64,000 bases of DNA from Dastarcus helophoroides. Taxonomy: Eukaryota > Arthropoda > Insecta > Coleoptera > Bothrideridae. Location: the NCBI GenBank assembly GCA_028583605.1, contig CM053329.1:20070173-20134172 (forward strand), given 5' to 3'. Every line of letters begins with the position of its first letter. Position 1 is the first letter of the stretch. Shown piece after piece: positions 22,285 through 35,190 of the stretch. The position numbers and the translations under genes are program-made. A model generated the notes under the pieces. That model was not told the DNA's origin. It did not search any database and was given only the letters and a program-made list of their open reading frames with translations.

Positions 22285-24620
22285 ACATTTTGGGAATGTA
22301 TTTGTAATTGAACTGCAAATGATTATTCGAAATTTGTCTCACAACTTCGATCAATTTTAAAAATAGATACTATTTCTTAATTTTGAGTTTTAATTCGACA
22401 TTTTTTTTAAAAAGTTTGTTTAAAAAGAAAAAAAATATCCGTTTTTACAAAAAAACATATTTCAAGCTCAGGAAAGTTTCTAAAAAACAGATAAAATTCA
22501 TTATTTAATCACAAAATTCCAATTTTTCCCCGAATTTTGCCTTTTTTCCTAAAGTTGAGGTTTCTATTGGAGGTTCATTGAGAAGCAACAGAGCTGATTT
22601 GTTATTAATTTTCTGAACCCATTTGCTTTTACACATTTATTCCAACACTAGTTATTTCATTATCATAGGAACATTGCCTTCGACATTAGTCAAGTTTAAT
22701 TCATAACACTTTTTACATTTTGTTATAAAAAAACCTTAAAATATATACTTGTCCTGCCAGATGATGCATAGCCTACATTAGATATAATTTATATTGAATT
22801 GTACTTAGTTTTCGATAAAATTTGTCCTAATTTTTCGAATTCATTAAAAAAACATCCGCCGCATCCACCATAAAATAGCGTTTCTTTCAAACGTCCGCCA
22901 GCAGAGCGAAACCATTTCAAAAAAACAATCGAAACGTATACACGATTTCTGAAATTTTCGATTATATAATCTTGATTTTTTATCGAAATTTTGAGCCGGG
23001 CCGTGGGGTAAATTTTCTGGGAATAAGGCAACTCTTTAAAATGCCACCTCATAATTTTTTTAATTTAAAACAAACAAAAGAACTCTGTGATTTAAATAAT
23101 CGATAAAAAGTTAAGTGTAAGCAGAACTGTCAACATATGTGCAGCATTTATTTCAAAGTTTCGATTAAAATAGTCAATCATTGTAATATCGTGTAATACA
23201 AAATATTCAAATCTATATCGAAATTATGACCTCCTTGCGGCAACATCTTTACTTTTAACTTTAGACATTTTAACCCGAGTCTAATGCATATATTTTAGAT
23301 TTAATCTTAAAATTTTATTTTATCACCTCAGAATTTAAAATTTACATTTGACGTTCGATTGAAACTTTGAATTATAAAAAGCTTAAAGTTATTTAAATTG
23401 TAAAATTTCAAATCGTAATTTTTATTTCACTTTTCTTCAGAATTTCAAGTTTAAACTCGAATCTAGGTTTTAAAAAATGTATATTACAGTAATGCTATAA
23501 TATAATAATATATTACTAATAATATTGAATAAAACACCCCAAGAAATTATGTTTTCGTTTGTAAAACGAATGATGTTACCGTTATAAACGACAAGAAGAG
23601 ATTTATTTTAAAATCTACCCCGGATTGCCGCCCCGAGGGTGCCGGAAGTCGATAATACTATTATCTGAACGTATCGGCATCCCCTGAAGAATTCACCCTC
23701 GCTAGCTTGCGTCAGAATCGAATAGATGTCGCGCCTACTACAAATGTATCACATTAATCAAAAGAACGCCTCGAAGCTAAACATATGCAAATAGAAAAAC
23801 CTCTTACGACTGGAATTTCAATCTAATTAAATTATGGTGGAATCACCAAATTACACCTCGCTCTGACCAATATTCATTATCCTTTATTTTTAATACTGTC
23901 AATAATCCATGCAATATAAACACATTGAAATCGCCCGATTGTGAAAAAATATTCATCGTTTGGCGCTGAATTATTATTTTCAGCGATAAATATGTTGGCA
24001 CACGCCTCCTACTTTCTGCAAGTTGGCTAGCGCGCGTTAGTGAAGTATAATGCGGTTAGATGGCGGCCGTAGCGTGATAAATGGGACTTCATTATTTTCT
24101 CCATAGAGGGGGCGCCCTTGCCCGGATTATAAATTACCAGCACGATATCCACATTTAAATAATTTCAAACAGTAATTAATAAACATTTGGAATTTGATAT
24201 AATATTTAACGAACGAACCTTCGCTTTATCGTGGCGAAACTGGCTTTCGAGGTTAATAAACTTGATTATTACGTTTGGGAATAGGATTTAAACACATGTG
24301 ATGTGGTTTTTTTTGGTGGCTGCCTACTAATTTAATACGTTCTTCTCGTGCGCTCCACTCGAGATGACTTTGACACTTTTTCTGGAGCGAGTTTACATCC
24401 GTACCCCGTGAAATGATGAATGTGCCATCCTATGGTGCAACTCGAGCATTTTAATTTATGTTCGTCCCGTTTCGAAAAGCTCGACTACTTATAGCGCTTT
24501 TTATCTGCTTATATGGTCCAAGGAATTTGATAATTAACGTATAACGTAGTCATATAATGACATTTTAGTCCTTCTGTGATCTTGTGTCGATTAAATTCGA
24601 AATTAGTAACGAAGACGTAA
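22285..24620. other. AT-rich to unique, GC-richer island
   Basis: AT-rich to about 22560, then unique. GCCGCATCCACC (22857-22868) is a variant of the recurrent motif. 23600-24450 is the GC-richest long stretch of this part. A short minus-strand frame at 22789-23052 has no recognised domain. No gene called. Confidence 0.4.
24056..24118. promoter_or_regulatory. Candidate Pho/YY1-like and CTCF-like sites
   Basis: TTAGATGGCGGCCG resembles the YY1/Pho core ATGGCGGC, and about 45 bp downstream AGAGGGGGCGCCC resembles the CTCF core AGRKGGC. Both are word matches in an otherwise AT-rich island. Function is not shown. Confidence 0.25.
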
Positions 24621-25054
24621 AAATAATATAAATGAACAACAAATAGATTTTAATATAAATTTTATATATTTCAAATTAGTTGGTACATGTACCCATAATT
24701 AAAACTTTAATTTTTCGTATTTACACTTAATTTGCATTTTGTTTTTGAAATTTGGCAACCAATGTCGAAATTTTATTTAAAAAAACACAATTTCAAAAAT
24801 AAAAAAAAAAGTTGAGCACAAATTAGAAAAATATGGAAAATATTGACAGGAACAGAAATATTTTAAATAACAGAAAATTTCTATAAAGTGACAAATTCGG
24901 GACAAAGTTATATTTCAAAAAAAAATATTTTTTCTAAAAATTAATTCTATAGGTCTTTGTTTTTTCAACAGTTTTCAGTTTAAACTTTAGGCTCTTTGGT
25001 TAAGAGGGTGGTTCATCGCCATCTATCTTTGTTTCCGCGTCCTACTCGCAGTAC

Positions 25055-25105
25055 TTTGAAAGCATAATGGGATTACCCTTTGCGAGTGGATTAAACTTAA
25101 AAAAA
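25055..25105 (-). repeat. Short dispersed repeat (partner at 52640-52690)
   Basis: TTTGAAAGCATAATGGGATT and CCCTTTGCGAGTGGATTAA are the inverted counterpart of a segment at 52640-52690. That partner additionally forms a hairpin. Confidence 0.65.
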
Positions 25106-25318
25106 AAAGGCTTCTTGAAACGTGTTTGAATTTTTCACCAAATATCGACGACTGTTGTATAAGTTTGACATTTTGTTAATGATTTCAGTCTCCAAATTTT
25201 AATTTTTACCTCAAAAGTTTTTCTCGAATTATGAAATATAAATTTTAAGTTTTCATTCTTATTCAAAACTTTGAATTCTTCATGGTAGAACCTTATTGAC
25301 CGGAAATATTATGTTTTT

Positions 25319-25745
25319 TTCAATTTATTTAACATTTCTTCGGCCCAGTTTGGAAATATTTCAATTTTTTTATGGTTTGTTGAAAATTTTCTAAACAGTT
25401 TTTGAAATGCAACTACGTGATATTTAAATTTATTGAAAACGTCACTTCATGACAGTTCACAATTAAGAGGTTATTTTATTTTACATGGAATAGAAAAAAT
25501 GAAAAATAGGAGACCAAAAATTAGATATGCAAAAAATAAAAAATTTTTTTTTTTTGGTAAATAAAGAAAATATAAAAAAATACATAATAAATTGTGAACT
25601 GTCATGAAGTGACGTTTTCAATAAATTTAAATATCATGCAGCTGCATTTCAAAAACTGTTTAGAAAATTGTCAACAAACCATAAAAAGATTTAAATATTT
25701 CCAAACTGGGCCGAAGAAATGTTAAATAAATTGAAAAAAACAAAA
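25319..25745. mobile_element. Family D inverted dimer, copy D2
   Basis: The antisense arm (complement of AACTGGGCCGAAGAAATGTT near 25330) runs to about 25588, where a sense arm starts (AATTGTGAACTGTCATGAAG) and ends TTAAATAAATTGAAAAAAA near 25740. It is homologous to 48171-48460. The antisense part extends through the A/T-rich middle of family D but stops at AAATACAT, just short of where D1 has its hammerhead ribozyme. The ribozyme is therefore missing at the hinge. Confidence 0.8.
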
Positions 25746-26789
25746 CTTTGAAATCGAATTTCGTGATTTAATTCATTCAGAGAAAGAAATATCACCTAGT
25801 TTAAACGAAAAATCCAAAATTTAGAAAAAAAAACTTAAAATTTGTCCAGAACACTTTTGAAATTTTCAACAAAATTTAGAAAAGAGATTTCGACTTTTTT
25901 AAAAATATTCTTTGTTTGTATCAATATCCGGGATAAAATTTTAAAATATGTATTTCTTTATGAAAAGAAATCTGAATGTCGAGAGAAGTATGTCAATATT
26001 TTTAGAAAAAGTCCAAAGTTTCATTAAAAATGAATAGAAATAGAAATATAAAATTTCGATTTTCGAAAGTTCAACTTTCTTAAAATTTTTGAACGTTCCA
26101 CTCGGTCGCAGGGTTTAATTATTGTGAAATTTGTAAACTCTAAAATCTGAATTATTTTAATGAATCATCAATCGAATGTTCGTATTAAAATTCAAATTTT
26201 GTTTTTATAATTTGAGAGAAAAGTAGACCTAAATTGGAAAGTTTAAAAATAAAAGATTCTAAAAATGACTGAGTATTGGTTTTAAGAACAAGAGTAGACA
26301 GTATGTTTGAATTTTGGAATTGAATTTTCGAAGAAACCATAATGAACAAAAGAATGTCCCCGATTTTTTAAAAAAATAATTGACGATTCGAAATTAAATA
26401 AATAAAATTAATAAATAAATTAAAATTTCGAAAAAAACATCGAGTCTTTCAGTTTATATTAGTAGTATAAAGAAGGAAATCGAATTTTGTGGATTAAGAA
26501 CGTTTCGAAAAGAAATTAAAATCCTTACAAAACTCTAAGAGTTTTGAAACTCGAAATTTTGGACCAACAAGTAAAAGCTAATAGTTTGAATGTTAGGAAA
26601 AAATCGAAGTTTTGAGTAACATTTTGGAAAAAATAAACTTAAGTTGAAGGCATAATAAAGTTATCTTTTGCTAGTGGGATTGAACATATAAAAAACGCCA
26701 AATTAAAAATAAATGAAAATTTCGAGAGGGTATTTTAAATTTATAATTTTGAAATGCGATTTCTTGGGTTCAACACAAGAGTTTGATTT
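25746..26789. other. A-rich filler
   Basis: AT-rich low-complexity and mixed sequence. The frame at 25842-26027 is not credible. No gene seen. Confidence 0.45.
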
Positions 26790-29660
26790 TTTTTTGTGGC
26801 ACGGACTGGTCCTTGGTTATCTGCAAAAATTAAATTCAAATCTTGTTCCCTGAAACCAAAAAAGTTAAAAACACAACAGAGGTTTCTTTAACGCGTTTCG
26901 AAAGCCAAGCTATCATCTTCAGAGAGATACTGAAGATGATAGCCTTGCTGTCGAAACGCGTTAAAGCAACCTTTGTTGTATTTTTTAATCTTTCTTGGTT
27001 TCAGAGGACAAGATTTGTATTTCAAGGTTGATGTTGTCCTGGGGCAGCGGCCGGCGGACTCCGCCAGTATTCCCCCGGGCCGATCCGTTACTGGATTCGA
27101 TAGTTCTCGGTTTTATCTGAATTGAAATACTCGGGGAAATTATAAAACAATAACTTTAAGGGATCTGAGAGAACTAGAAACTTTATAGATCAAAATTAGT
27201 TTGATAAATTTTGGTGAATGCGCCGGACTTACCCGCACGAACGCTTTTTAAAAGATTATTTCAGTTTCATTCAATCAACTGTTTATGGAATACAAACATT
27301 ATTAAGCAAACATATCATTCAAAACCAGATTTTTGGAACATCGTACCTGCTGAGATTTTTTTTTTGTGGAATGAACTGATTCTTGGTTATCTGCAAAAAT
27401 TGGAATACAAATCTTGTCCCCTGAAACCAAAAAAGTTAAAAACACAACAGAGGTTGCTTTAACGCGTTTCGAGAGCCAAGCTATCATCTTCAGAGAGATA
27501 CTGAAGATGATAGCCTTGCTGTCGAAACGCGTTAAAGCAACCTTTGTTGTATTTTTTAATTTTTCTTGGTTTCAGAGGACAAGATTTGTATTTCAAGGTT
27601 GATGTTGTCCTGGGGCAGCGGCCGGCGGACTCCGCCAGTATTCCCCCGGGCCGATCCGTTACTGGATTCGATAGTTCTCGGTTTTATCTGAATTGAAATA
27701 CTCGGGGAAATTATAAAACAATAACTTTAAGGGATCTGAGAGAACTAGAAACTTTATAGATCAAAATTAGTTTGATAAAATTTGGTGGATGCGCCGGACT
27801 TGCCCGCACGAACGCTTTTTAAAAGATTGTTTCAGTTTCGTTCAATCAATTTTTTATTGAATACAAGCATTATTGAGCAAACATATCATTCAAAACTAGA
27901 TTTTTGGAACATCGTACTTGCTGAGATTTTTTTTTTTGGTGGAACGAACTGGTCCTTGCTTATCTGCAAAAACTGAAATACAAATCTTGACCCCTAAAAC
28001 CAAAAAAGTTAGAAAACACAACAGAGGTTGCTTTAACGCGTTTCGGCAGCCAAGCTATCATCTTTAGAGACATACTGAAGATAATAGCTTGGCTGTCGAA
28101 ACGCGTTAGAGCAACCTTTGTTGTATTTTTTAATCTTTCTTGGTTTCAGAGGACAAGATTTGTATTTCAAGGTTGATGTTGTCCTGGGACAGCGACCGAC
28201 GGACTGCGCCAGTATTCCCCCAGACCGGTCCGTTCCTGGATTCGATAGGTTTCGGTTTTATCTGAATTGAAAGACTCGGGGAATTTATAAAACAATAAAT
28301 TTAAGGGATCTGAGAGAACTAGAAACGTTATGGATCAAAATTAGTTTGATAAAATTTGGTGGATGCGCCGGACTTTCCCGCACGAACGCTTTTTGAAAGA
28401 TTGTTTCAGTTTCATTCAATCAATTTTTTATAGAATGCAAACATTATTAACCAAACATATCATTCAAAACTAGATTTTTGAAACATCGTACTTGCTGAGA
28501 TTTATCTTTTTTGTGGAACGAACTGGTTCTTGGTTATCTGCAAAAATTGAAATACAAATCTTGTCCCCTGAAACCAAAAAAGTTATAAAACACAACAGAG
28601 GTTGCTCTAACGCACTTCGATAGCCAAGCTATCATCTTCTCATCTTCAGAGACATACTGAAGATGATAACTTGGCTGTCGAAACGCGTTAGAGCAACCTT
28701 TGTTGTATTTTTAATCTCGCTTGGTTTCAGAGGACAAGATTTGTATTTCAAGGTTGATGTTGTCCTGGGACAGCGGCCGGCGGACTCCGCCAGTATTCCC
28801 ACGGGCCGGTCCGTTACTGGATTCGATAGTTTTCTGTTTTATCTGAATTGAAAGACTTCGGGAAATTATAAAACAATAACTTTAAGGGATCTGAGAGAAC
28901 TAGAAACTTTATGGATCAAAATTAGTTTGATAAATTTTGGTGGATGCGCCAGAGTTGCCCATACGCTTTTTAAAAGAATGTTTCAGTTTCATTCAATCAA
29001 TTTTTTATAAAATACAAACATTATTAAGCAAACATATCATTCAAAACTAGATTTTTGGAACATCGTACTTGCTGAGATTAATTTTTTTTGTGGAACGAAT
29101 TGGTTCTTGGTTATCTGTAAAAATTGAAATACAAATCTTGTCCCCTGAAACCAAAAAAGTTAAAAACACAACAGAGGTTGCTTTAACGCGTTTCGAGAGC
29201 CAAGCTATCATCTTCAGGGACATACTGAAGATGATAACTTAGCTGTCGAAACGTGTTAGAGCGACCTTTGTTGTATTTTTTAATCTTTCTTGGTTGCAGA
29301 GGACAAGATTTGTATTTCAAGGTTGATGTTGTCCTGGGACAGCGGCCGGCGGACTCCGCCAGTATTCCCCTGGGCCGGTCCGTTACTGGATTCGATAGTT
29401 TTCTGTTTTATCTGAATTGAAAGACTCCGGGAAATTATAAAACAATAACTTTAAGAGATCTGAGAGAACTAGAAACGTTATGGGTCAAAATTAGTTTGAT
29501 AAATTTTGGTGGATGCGCCGGACTTGCCCTCACGAACGCTTTTTAAAAGATTGTTTCAGTTTCATTCAATCAACTTTTTATAGAATACAAACATTATTAA
29601 GCAAACATATCATTCAAAAGTAGATTTTTAAAACATCGTACTTGCTCAGATTTATTTTTT
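26790..29660. repeat. Tandem satellite, 5 units of about 573 bp, each with a family A foldback
   Basis: GGTTGATGTTGTCCTGG occurs at 27026, 27597, 28171, 28752 and 29321 (spacing 571, 574, 581, 569). Each unit has a family A palindrome with a hammerhead-like core (CTGAAGATGATAGC, CTGTCGAAACGCGTTA), then a GC-rich block with GGCGGACTCCGCC. A GGTGGATGCGCCGGA box follows, with an AT-rich stretch ending CATCGTACTTGCTGAGAT. Copies are similar but not identical. A partial monomer sits at 34497-34722, so the unit also exists outside the array. Confidence 0.92.
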
Positions 29661-29663
29661 TAT

Positions 29664-29818
29664 TTTTTGGTGGAACGGATTGGTCCTTTGTTATTCTCAA
29701 AAACTGAAATAAGAATCTTGTTCCTTGAAACCAAGCAAGATTAGAAAACACAACAACCTTTGTTGTGTTTTTTAATCTTTCTTGGTTTCAGGGGACAAAA
29801 TGTGTAATTCAATTTATT
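29664..29818. mobile_element. Family A foldback with deleted centre, A11
   Basis: TTGGTGGAACGGATTGGTCC through AAACACAACA, fused directly to CCTTTGTTGTG through GGGGACAAAATGTG. This is the sixth, partial start of the 573-bp array, lacking the rest of the unit. Confidence 0.8.
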
Positions 29819-32250
29819 GAAATTTGTAATATTGTAACTTAACATCTGCGAAGAAGTCGATTATATGGCCAGATGACGCTAATGACAATATGAGGAGAGA
29901 AGAAAAGAAAACCTTTGCATAGCTCAGGTCAGATTAAATTGTAAAGTAAAATTAAATGATACTGAGTTATACTTTCCCTTTGATAAGTTGCTACCACTAT
30001 AAAACACCCTTAAGCCATCAGCATGTACATTTCAATCAAACATATCCCAGAATCAAAAAATTTTATATCAAAACTATTTAAATATTCATTTTATGCAAAT
30101 TAAACGCCAAAAATTCTGTCATATATTACATACAGTAGAACCCAGATGGTCTGACCTCAGATGGTTCGACTCTCTGGGTAATTAGACATTTATTTAAGTA
30201 CCACATAAAATTATATTTTTTTTAACCTGTAACTTGTAGATTTTGTTTTATGTAAACTTTAAAAAAAAATTCACAGATTTCGCAATCCTTGCAACCAACG
30301 GAGACATTGGAAATGATAACACCAAATAGAAACATAATTAACACTTTATTTAACATACAAGGTTATACAGGGTATTTACAAATTTCAAAGACAACGCTTG
30401 GCAGTTGATTCGGGATGATAAATAAATACGAATTACGAAAAAAAAAAAAATAATAAAAAATGTTTACTTTTCGAATCGCAGATTTTCAAAGTTGTTATAA
30501 AAAATAATTTAATTAATAATTTCATAACCTCTTTACCGATCCTGTTGAAATATGAAACCTTTATTTATTTAGATTATTAAGGCTAGAATCTTAGTGACGT
30601 CGACCCTTGTGTTATCCGACACCCCTTGAAATTCGCCACGACAATTATCTTTGTATCTTCAAAGTAGTAAATAATAATAATTACATAAAATATGTATTGA
30701 TTTACAACAATACGTATTACGTTTAGTTTATATTTTTTTATAACTGATTAAAATGTCGTTAAGGCTGACTGTGTTGAAAGTGTTTGCAGATATGTCTTAC
30801 ACCACATAAATTTTATGGCCCTTCACAGTTTGTTTGAACCCCCTGGTTGGATAAGTAGTACATTTCAGAAATTTGTCATTCGGACAAGTGGATCTTAGAT
30901 ATAAGTTTAAGAATCATTTTATTGACACTGAATGTGCCTTCTTTCCTTTTTGAAAGGCAACGTTACAATGAAGAGACCACAGGGTGCTCGTAAGTAGTAA
31001 TTGTCTTGAAAGTGTTATTCCTGGCCTTTTTTTCTTGGGATAAAAGTATTTTGTTTTCAGTTTCCTCTTGATCCTAACATTTATTGCTCCGGTCATGTAA
31101 TTGTTCTTCCTGACAAGAATTTATGGTCTTTGAATTGCATGTCATATTTTTGTTTCTTTGAATGGACTTTTAAATGACCAGCTGCATTCAACCCAATTTG
31201 GTTTCTTAAAAATGAAGTTAATTTTTTCTGATTTCAATGGAATTTTTAATTACTTCCAAAATAAACTTGTTTCAGTTAATAAATCTTATTTAGATTATTT
31301 CGCATTGAAATCAGGATCATCGAAAAAAACATTAGAGGGCAGTTGAATGGCAAATTTATCAATCTTAAAAATTGAGGTTGGTTCTGTGATTTTGTTTATC
31401 ATATTCCAGATCACACATGAATTCGTTTAGATGTGATTTGATTCATATGTTACATTACTTCAAAATCTTTTAAAGAAAACTACAATTTTTTAACTAATGC
31501 TAAAGTAATGATGTTCGCTTGACACCCTGGATTTAACAATGCTGGACATTGTTTAAAGTTACTGCACCTATTTCTAATTAAAACTAGAGCTGTAATGGTT
31601 GTACTGATTGACATTTTCGCTTTGCATGATCATTTAATTTTTCTGCTCTTATGGGAATAATAAATAAAAGTAATTCCCTTTTTTGCCGAAAGCTCGAAAA
31701 CCTTTATTACAGTTAATTAGTTGTCTTAGAGCGGGTTGTGTGGTTCTTCTAAATTAAAAAAAGTTTAGGAAAGTTGTGACCTGTTCTTTTATTTTAAAGC
31801 GGTCTTGCAGCAACTCTATTGCATAATTAATTAATAATAATAATTAAGTGATAATGACAATGATTCAATAACGTCACTTGAATCTCCTTCCACAGAATCG
31901 CAAAGATAATGAAATTTCTTAATATCAAAAATACGCTTGTCGTAATGAACTAACCACTTAAATGGGTCTAAAAACAAAAATGGGAAGCGATGGGGGCTTT
32001 AAATTAGCAACAGATATGGTATATAATTATCTCGAGCCGTTTAATAATGACAGAGTGAGTCTGATTGAATTAGTAAATTTCAATTTATGTCAGTTAAAAT
32101 TTTATCGGATGTTCAAATGAAAAAGTCATCAAGTGTGCTGTAAGTTTTTTAAAAGAGAACGTAGTGAACCCAGCATTCGATTACTTATTGACTATTTTGG
32201 TTGATCCGTCAAGGGTCATTTTGACGTCTTATTTATCCAGAGAGGTTAAA
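29819..32250. other. Unique island
   Basis: Mostly non-repetitive DNA. No gene recognised; the minus-strand frame at 30914-31096 and plus-strand frame at 31158-31346 have no domain. A pogo-like terminus at about 30133 is listed separately. Around 31830-32100 there is AT-rich unique sequence of possible regulatory type, which is speculative. Confidence 0.4.
30133..30188 (+). mobile_element. Possible pogo/Tigger-type terminus
   Basis: CAGTAGAACCCAGATGGTCT, with a partial internal repeat (CTCAGATGGTTCGACTCT), resembles CAGTA-type pogo termini. The matching right end was not found. Confidence 0.3.
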
Positions 32251-33680
32251 ATTTTCTAACCTAAAGAAAATCGTCTAGAAATCTATTTTACTCTTATTTT
32301 TATCTTCTTTACAAAATTATGCGCTTATGCTTTCAAAATAATTATAAACACAAATTTTGGGCTTTTCCGAAATTTAATAATTTCTTCCACAATTTCCAAT
32401 TTTTTAAATTTTTACTTTAAACTTGCAATTCTTGTGTTTGTTCTTAAAACTTCGGATTTCAAACGGATTCAAAATTTGAACATCAGTCTTGCGAGTCTAT
32501 CCCAAGATATTGCATTAAAAAAATAAATATAGAGTATTTTCTTGAAATTATGACTTTTTCACAAAATTCCTCAACCTTGCAAAATGTCATTTATTTTTCT
32601 TAAACTGTCAATAAATATTTACGTTTTGTTTAAAATTTTCATGTTAAATAATAAATTCTAAATATTTCTAAAGATTTGGACTTATTTTCGAAATTGTGAC
32701 AGCCTAAAAAATTCTTAAAATTATAAATATATCAATTCGAAAACTCAAGATTTTGTATCGAAATTTTGTAAGGTAAACTTTTTTTTCGAAATTTAAGATC
32801 CCCTTTGTCATTGAATTATGAGTGGTGGGTTTCCTCAAATTTTAAAATCCCAAAATTCAAACTTTACTTTCTACTTTTATTTCCAACACCAATTAAAGTT
32901 TCAACCAGTGTTAAAGCTTTAATTTTTTATTTTTAAGGTTTTAAATTTAATCTAGACTCTTTTTAAGAACACAAGTCATTTATTTAAAATCTTGACTTTA
33001 AATGAAATATTTTAATTTTATTTTAAATGATTTTGATTTAGTTGCAAAATTTTATCTTTAACCTCAAAATGTTGACATATGTTTTAAAATTTTAGAACAT
33101 TATGAATTTTTTGAAATCCTGGAATATTTTCCTAAAATTGTCTATTTTTTTAACTGTTTTTCTCGCAACTTTTCTGAATTCAAAATTTTGGCCTTATTTA
33201 GCTATTTTTTTTTTATTTTCGACCTTAATATCGAAGTATTCGACTTGAGATTTCGAGTGAAAACTTGAATATTCAAATATTTTTCTTTCGACTTTTTTCT
33301 ATTTTTAAGATTATTTCTGCAATGTTTATCTTTTCTAAATTTACAGTTTCCATTAGCCAAGTTTCTTCTGAAAGATTATTTTTTAAATTGAAATATACTC
33401 GTATAACCAAATAGACTACGAAATAATTTAAATCAAAATAATATTAAGGCACCTATGCTTATGGCTCTTGAAAGAAATATTTTAGTACAAATCGAAAACA
33501 ATGAAATATTAAAATATATTTAATCTACAAGCAAAAATTTGTCAACTTCATTGTAATTTACATTTATTTGAGCCCTAAAAATTATAAGTGCAGATATTTT
33601 ACCACATTCGTTTACTGAGTACTTCAAGGTTTTCAAGACAGTACGTGAATTGGATTTAGGGTAAGAGTTTACAGCATAAT
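32251..33680. other. T-rich low-complexity filler
   Basis: Degenerate TTTCGACTTTTTAAATTT-like sequence, more diverged than the 19.6-22.1 kb block. No gene seen. Confidence 0.45.
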
Positions 33681-34490
33681 AATGGAATTATAACCCCTCA
33701 GTTAAGGGCCGCTGACTTGGGTAGCCCGTGTAAACTTCAGAACCTTTAAGTTTGCGCATATTTACATGCTCACGATACCGCCTACTGTGTTCAGTTTTTG
33801 TTAGCGATGTTTTCGTACTTAACTCACTAGATTCTCTATTTTCAATCTCTCGTAAACGTTTTTTACGCTCTCAATATGTCTTACACTTTTCGCTATTTTT
33901 CATACTCTTAATATCCATAGCTGATAGCCTTATCCAATGAAACGTCACTGGATTAAACGAATATGGTGCTCTGCGGTGAACTGTGAACTTAACATTCTCC
34001 CATAGTTTTTATTCTGGCTTCTCGACGCCGAGAGCGCTCGACTGGCGATTCGAGTATGTCCGACCGACCGACACCTTGTTCTCTCAAGCTTGAACGAAAA
34101 CCCGAAACTTCACCCCATATCTCAACATAAACATTTCCAATGTTAAAATACTTTGGAAGTGTCTAAAGCACGTTGAAAGACATCCCTACTCCTCTCCTTT
34201 TGTTACATTTAAAAATATGGAGCAATAGAGTTGCAAAACTTGTCATTCAGGATACACTTCTTCCGGGTCATTCAAGTTTACAACAGAAAACAATGTTAGG
34301 TTTCCGTTAATGTTTCTATCAAAATATTACATACATTATGGATTAAAAATGGAATAAAATATAAGAAATTGTATGTATATAATTCAGAGAATACATTTTT
34401 AATTGACATTTACCTTAACTTTTCTATTCAAAGTCAAGTTGTCGAAAAACAGGACATCTTTTGGAAAAAAATTGAAATTTGAGAAAAATG
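33681..34490. other. Unique, GC-richer segment of unknown nature
   Basis: Contains AGGGCCGCTGACTTGG, CTCGACGCCGAGAGCGC and GACCGACCGACACC. Its compactness and flanking filler suggest an old insertion such as an LTR, but I could not find paired ends. The plus-strand frame at 33752-33940 is not recognised. Confidence 0.3.
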
Positions 34491-34496
34491 AGAATT

Positions 34497-34722
34497 TTGG
34501 CGGATGCGCCGGATTTGAGAGCACGAACGCTTTTTAAAAGCTTGTTTCAGTCCCATTAGATCAAATTTTTTTAGAATGCAAATATTATTAAGTAAACATA
34601 TCATGTTTTTAAAACATCGTACTTGCCGAGATGTTTTTTATGGTGGAACGGACTGGTCCTTGGTTATCTTCAAAAATTGAAATACAAATCTTGTCCCCTG
34701 AAACCAGAAAAGTTTGAAAAAC
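34497..34722 (+). repeat. Displaced partial monomer of the 573-bp satellite
   Basis: GGCGGATGCGCCGGAT, GCACGAACGCTTTTTAAAAG and ACATCGTACTTGCCGAGAT, followed by the family A left arm GGTGGAACGGACTGGTCC. The order is identical to the satellite at 26790-29660, 5 kb away. Confidence 0.85.
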
Positions 34723-34960
34723 AAATATTTTTATTTGTTTTAAGATTCAGTCTTTTTTAAAATACCTACTTTTTTGAAAAATATCACCTTGTTTGAATAT
34801 ATGTACTTATTTTAAATTTTAAAATGTATATAATTTAGAGAATATATTTTTACTTAAAAGTTTTCTTCATTTTTTTAATCAAATCAAAGTAAAATCATCG
34901 TAAAATAGGAAACCTTTTGCAAAAAATCGAAATTTTGGGAAAAATTTGAATACTGAAAGA

Positions 34961-35190
34961 AAGAGTTTCGCCTCTGGTATGGTGGACGTACTGAGTTACC
35001 GTGCTCTTCTGTCTAAACTTTCTTATCCTTCGTACCAAGTTTTAATTCAGAAGAGTTTCGCCTCTGGTATGGTGGACATACTGAGTTACCGTGCTCTTCT
35101 GTCTAAACTTTCTTATCCTTTGTACCAATTTTCAATTCAGAAGAGTTTCGCCTCTGGTATGGTGGACATACTGAGTTACCGTGCTCTGAT
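34961..35190 (+). repeat. 90-bp tandem repeat, 2.5 copies, open in one frame
   Basis: AAGAGTTTCGCCTCTGGTAT starts at 34961, 35051 and 35141 (exactly 90 bp). Because 90 is divisible by 3, one frame stays open (KSFASGMVD-type peptide repeated). The last copy runs into family B copy B2, so the repeat probably lies within the upstream part of that element. A protein is not supported. Confidence 0.8.

Noticed and set aside
33752..34120. LTR or promoter assignment for the GC-richer unique segment
   Set aside because: No paired termini, target duplication or convincing TATA and polyadenylation arrangement found.
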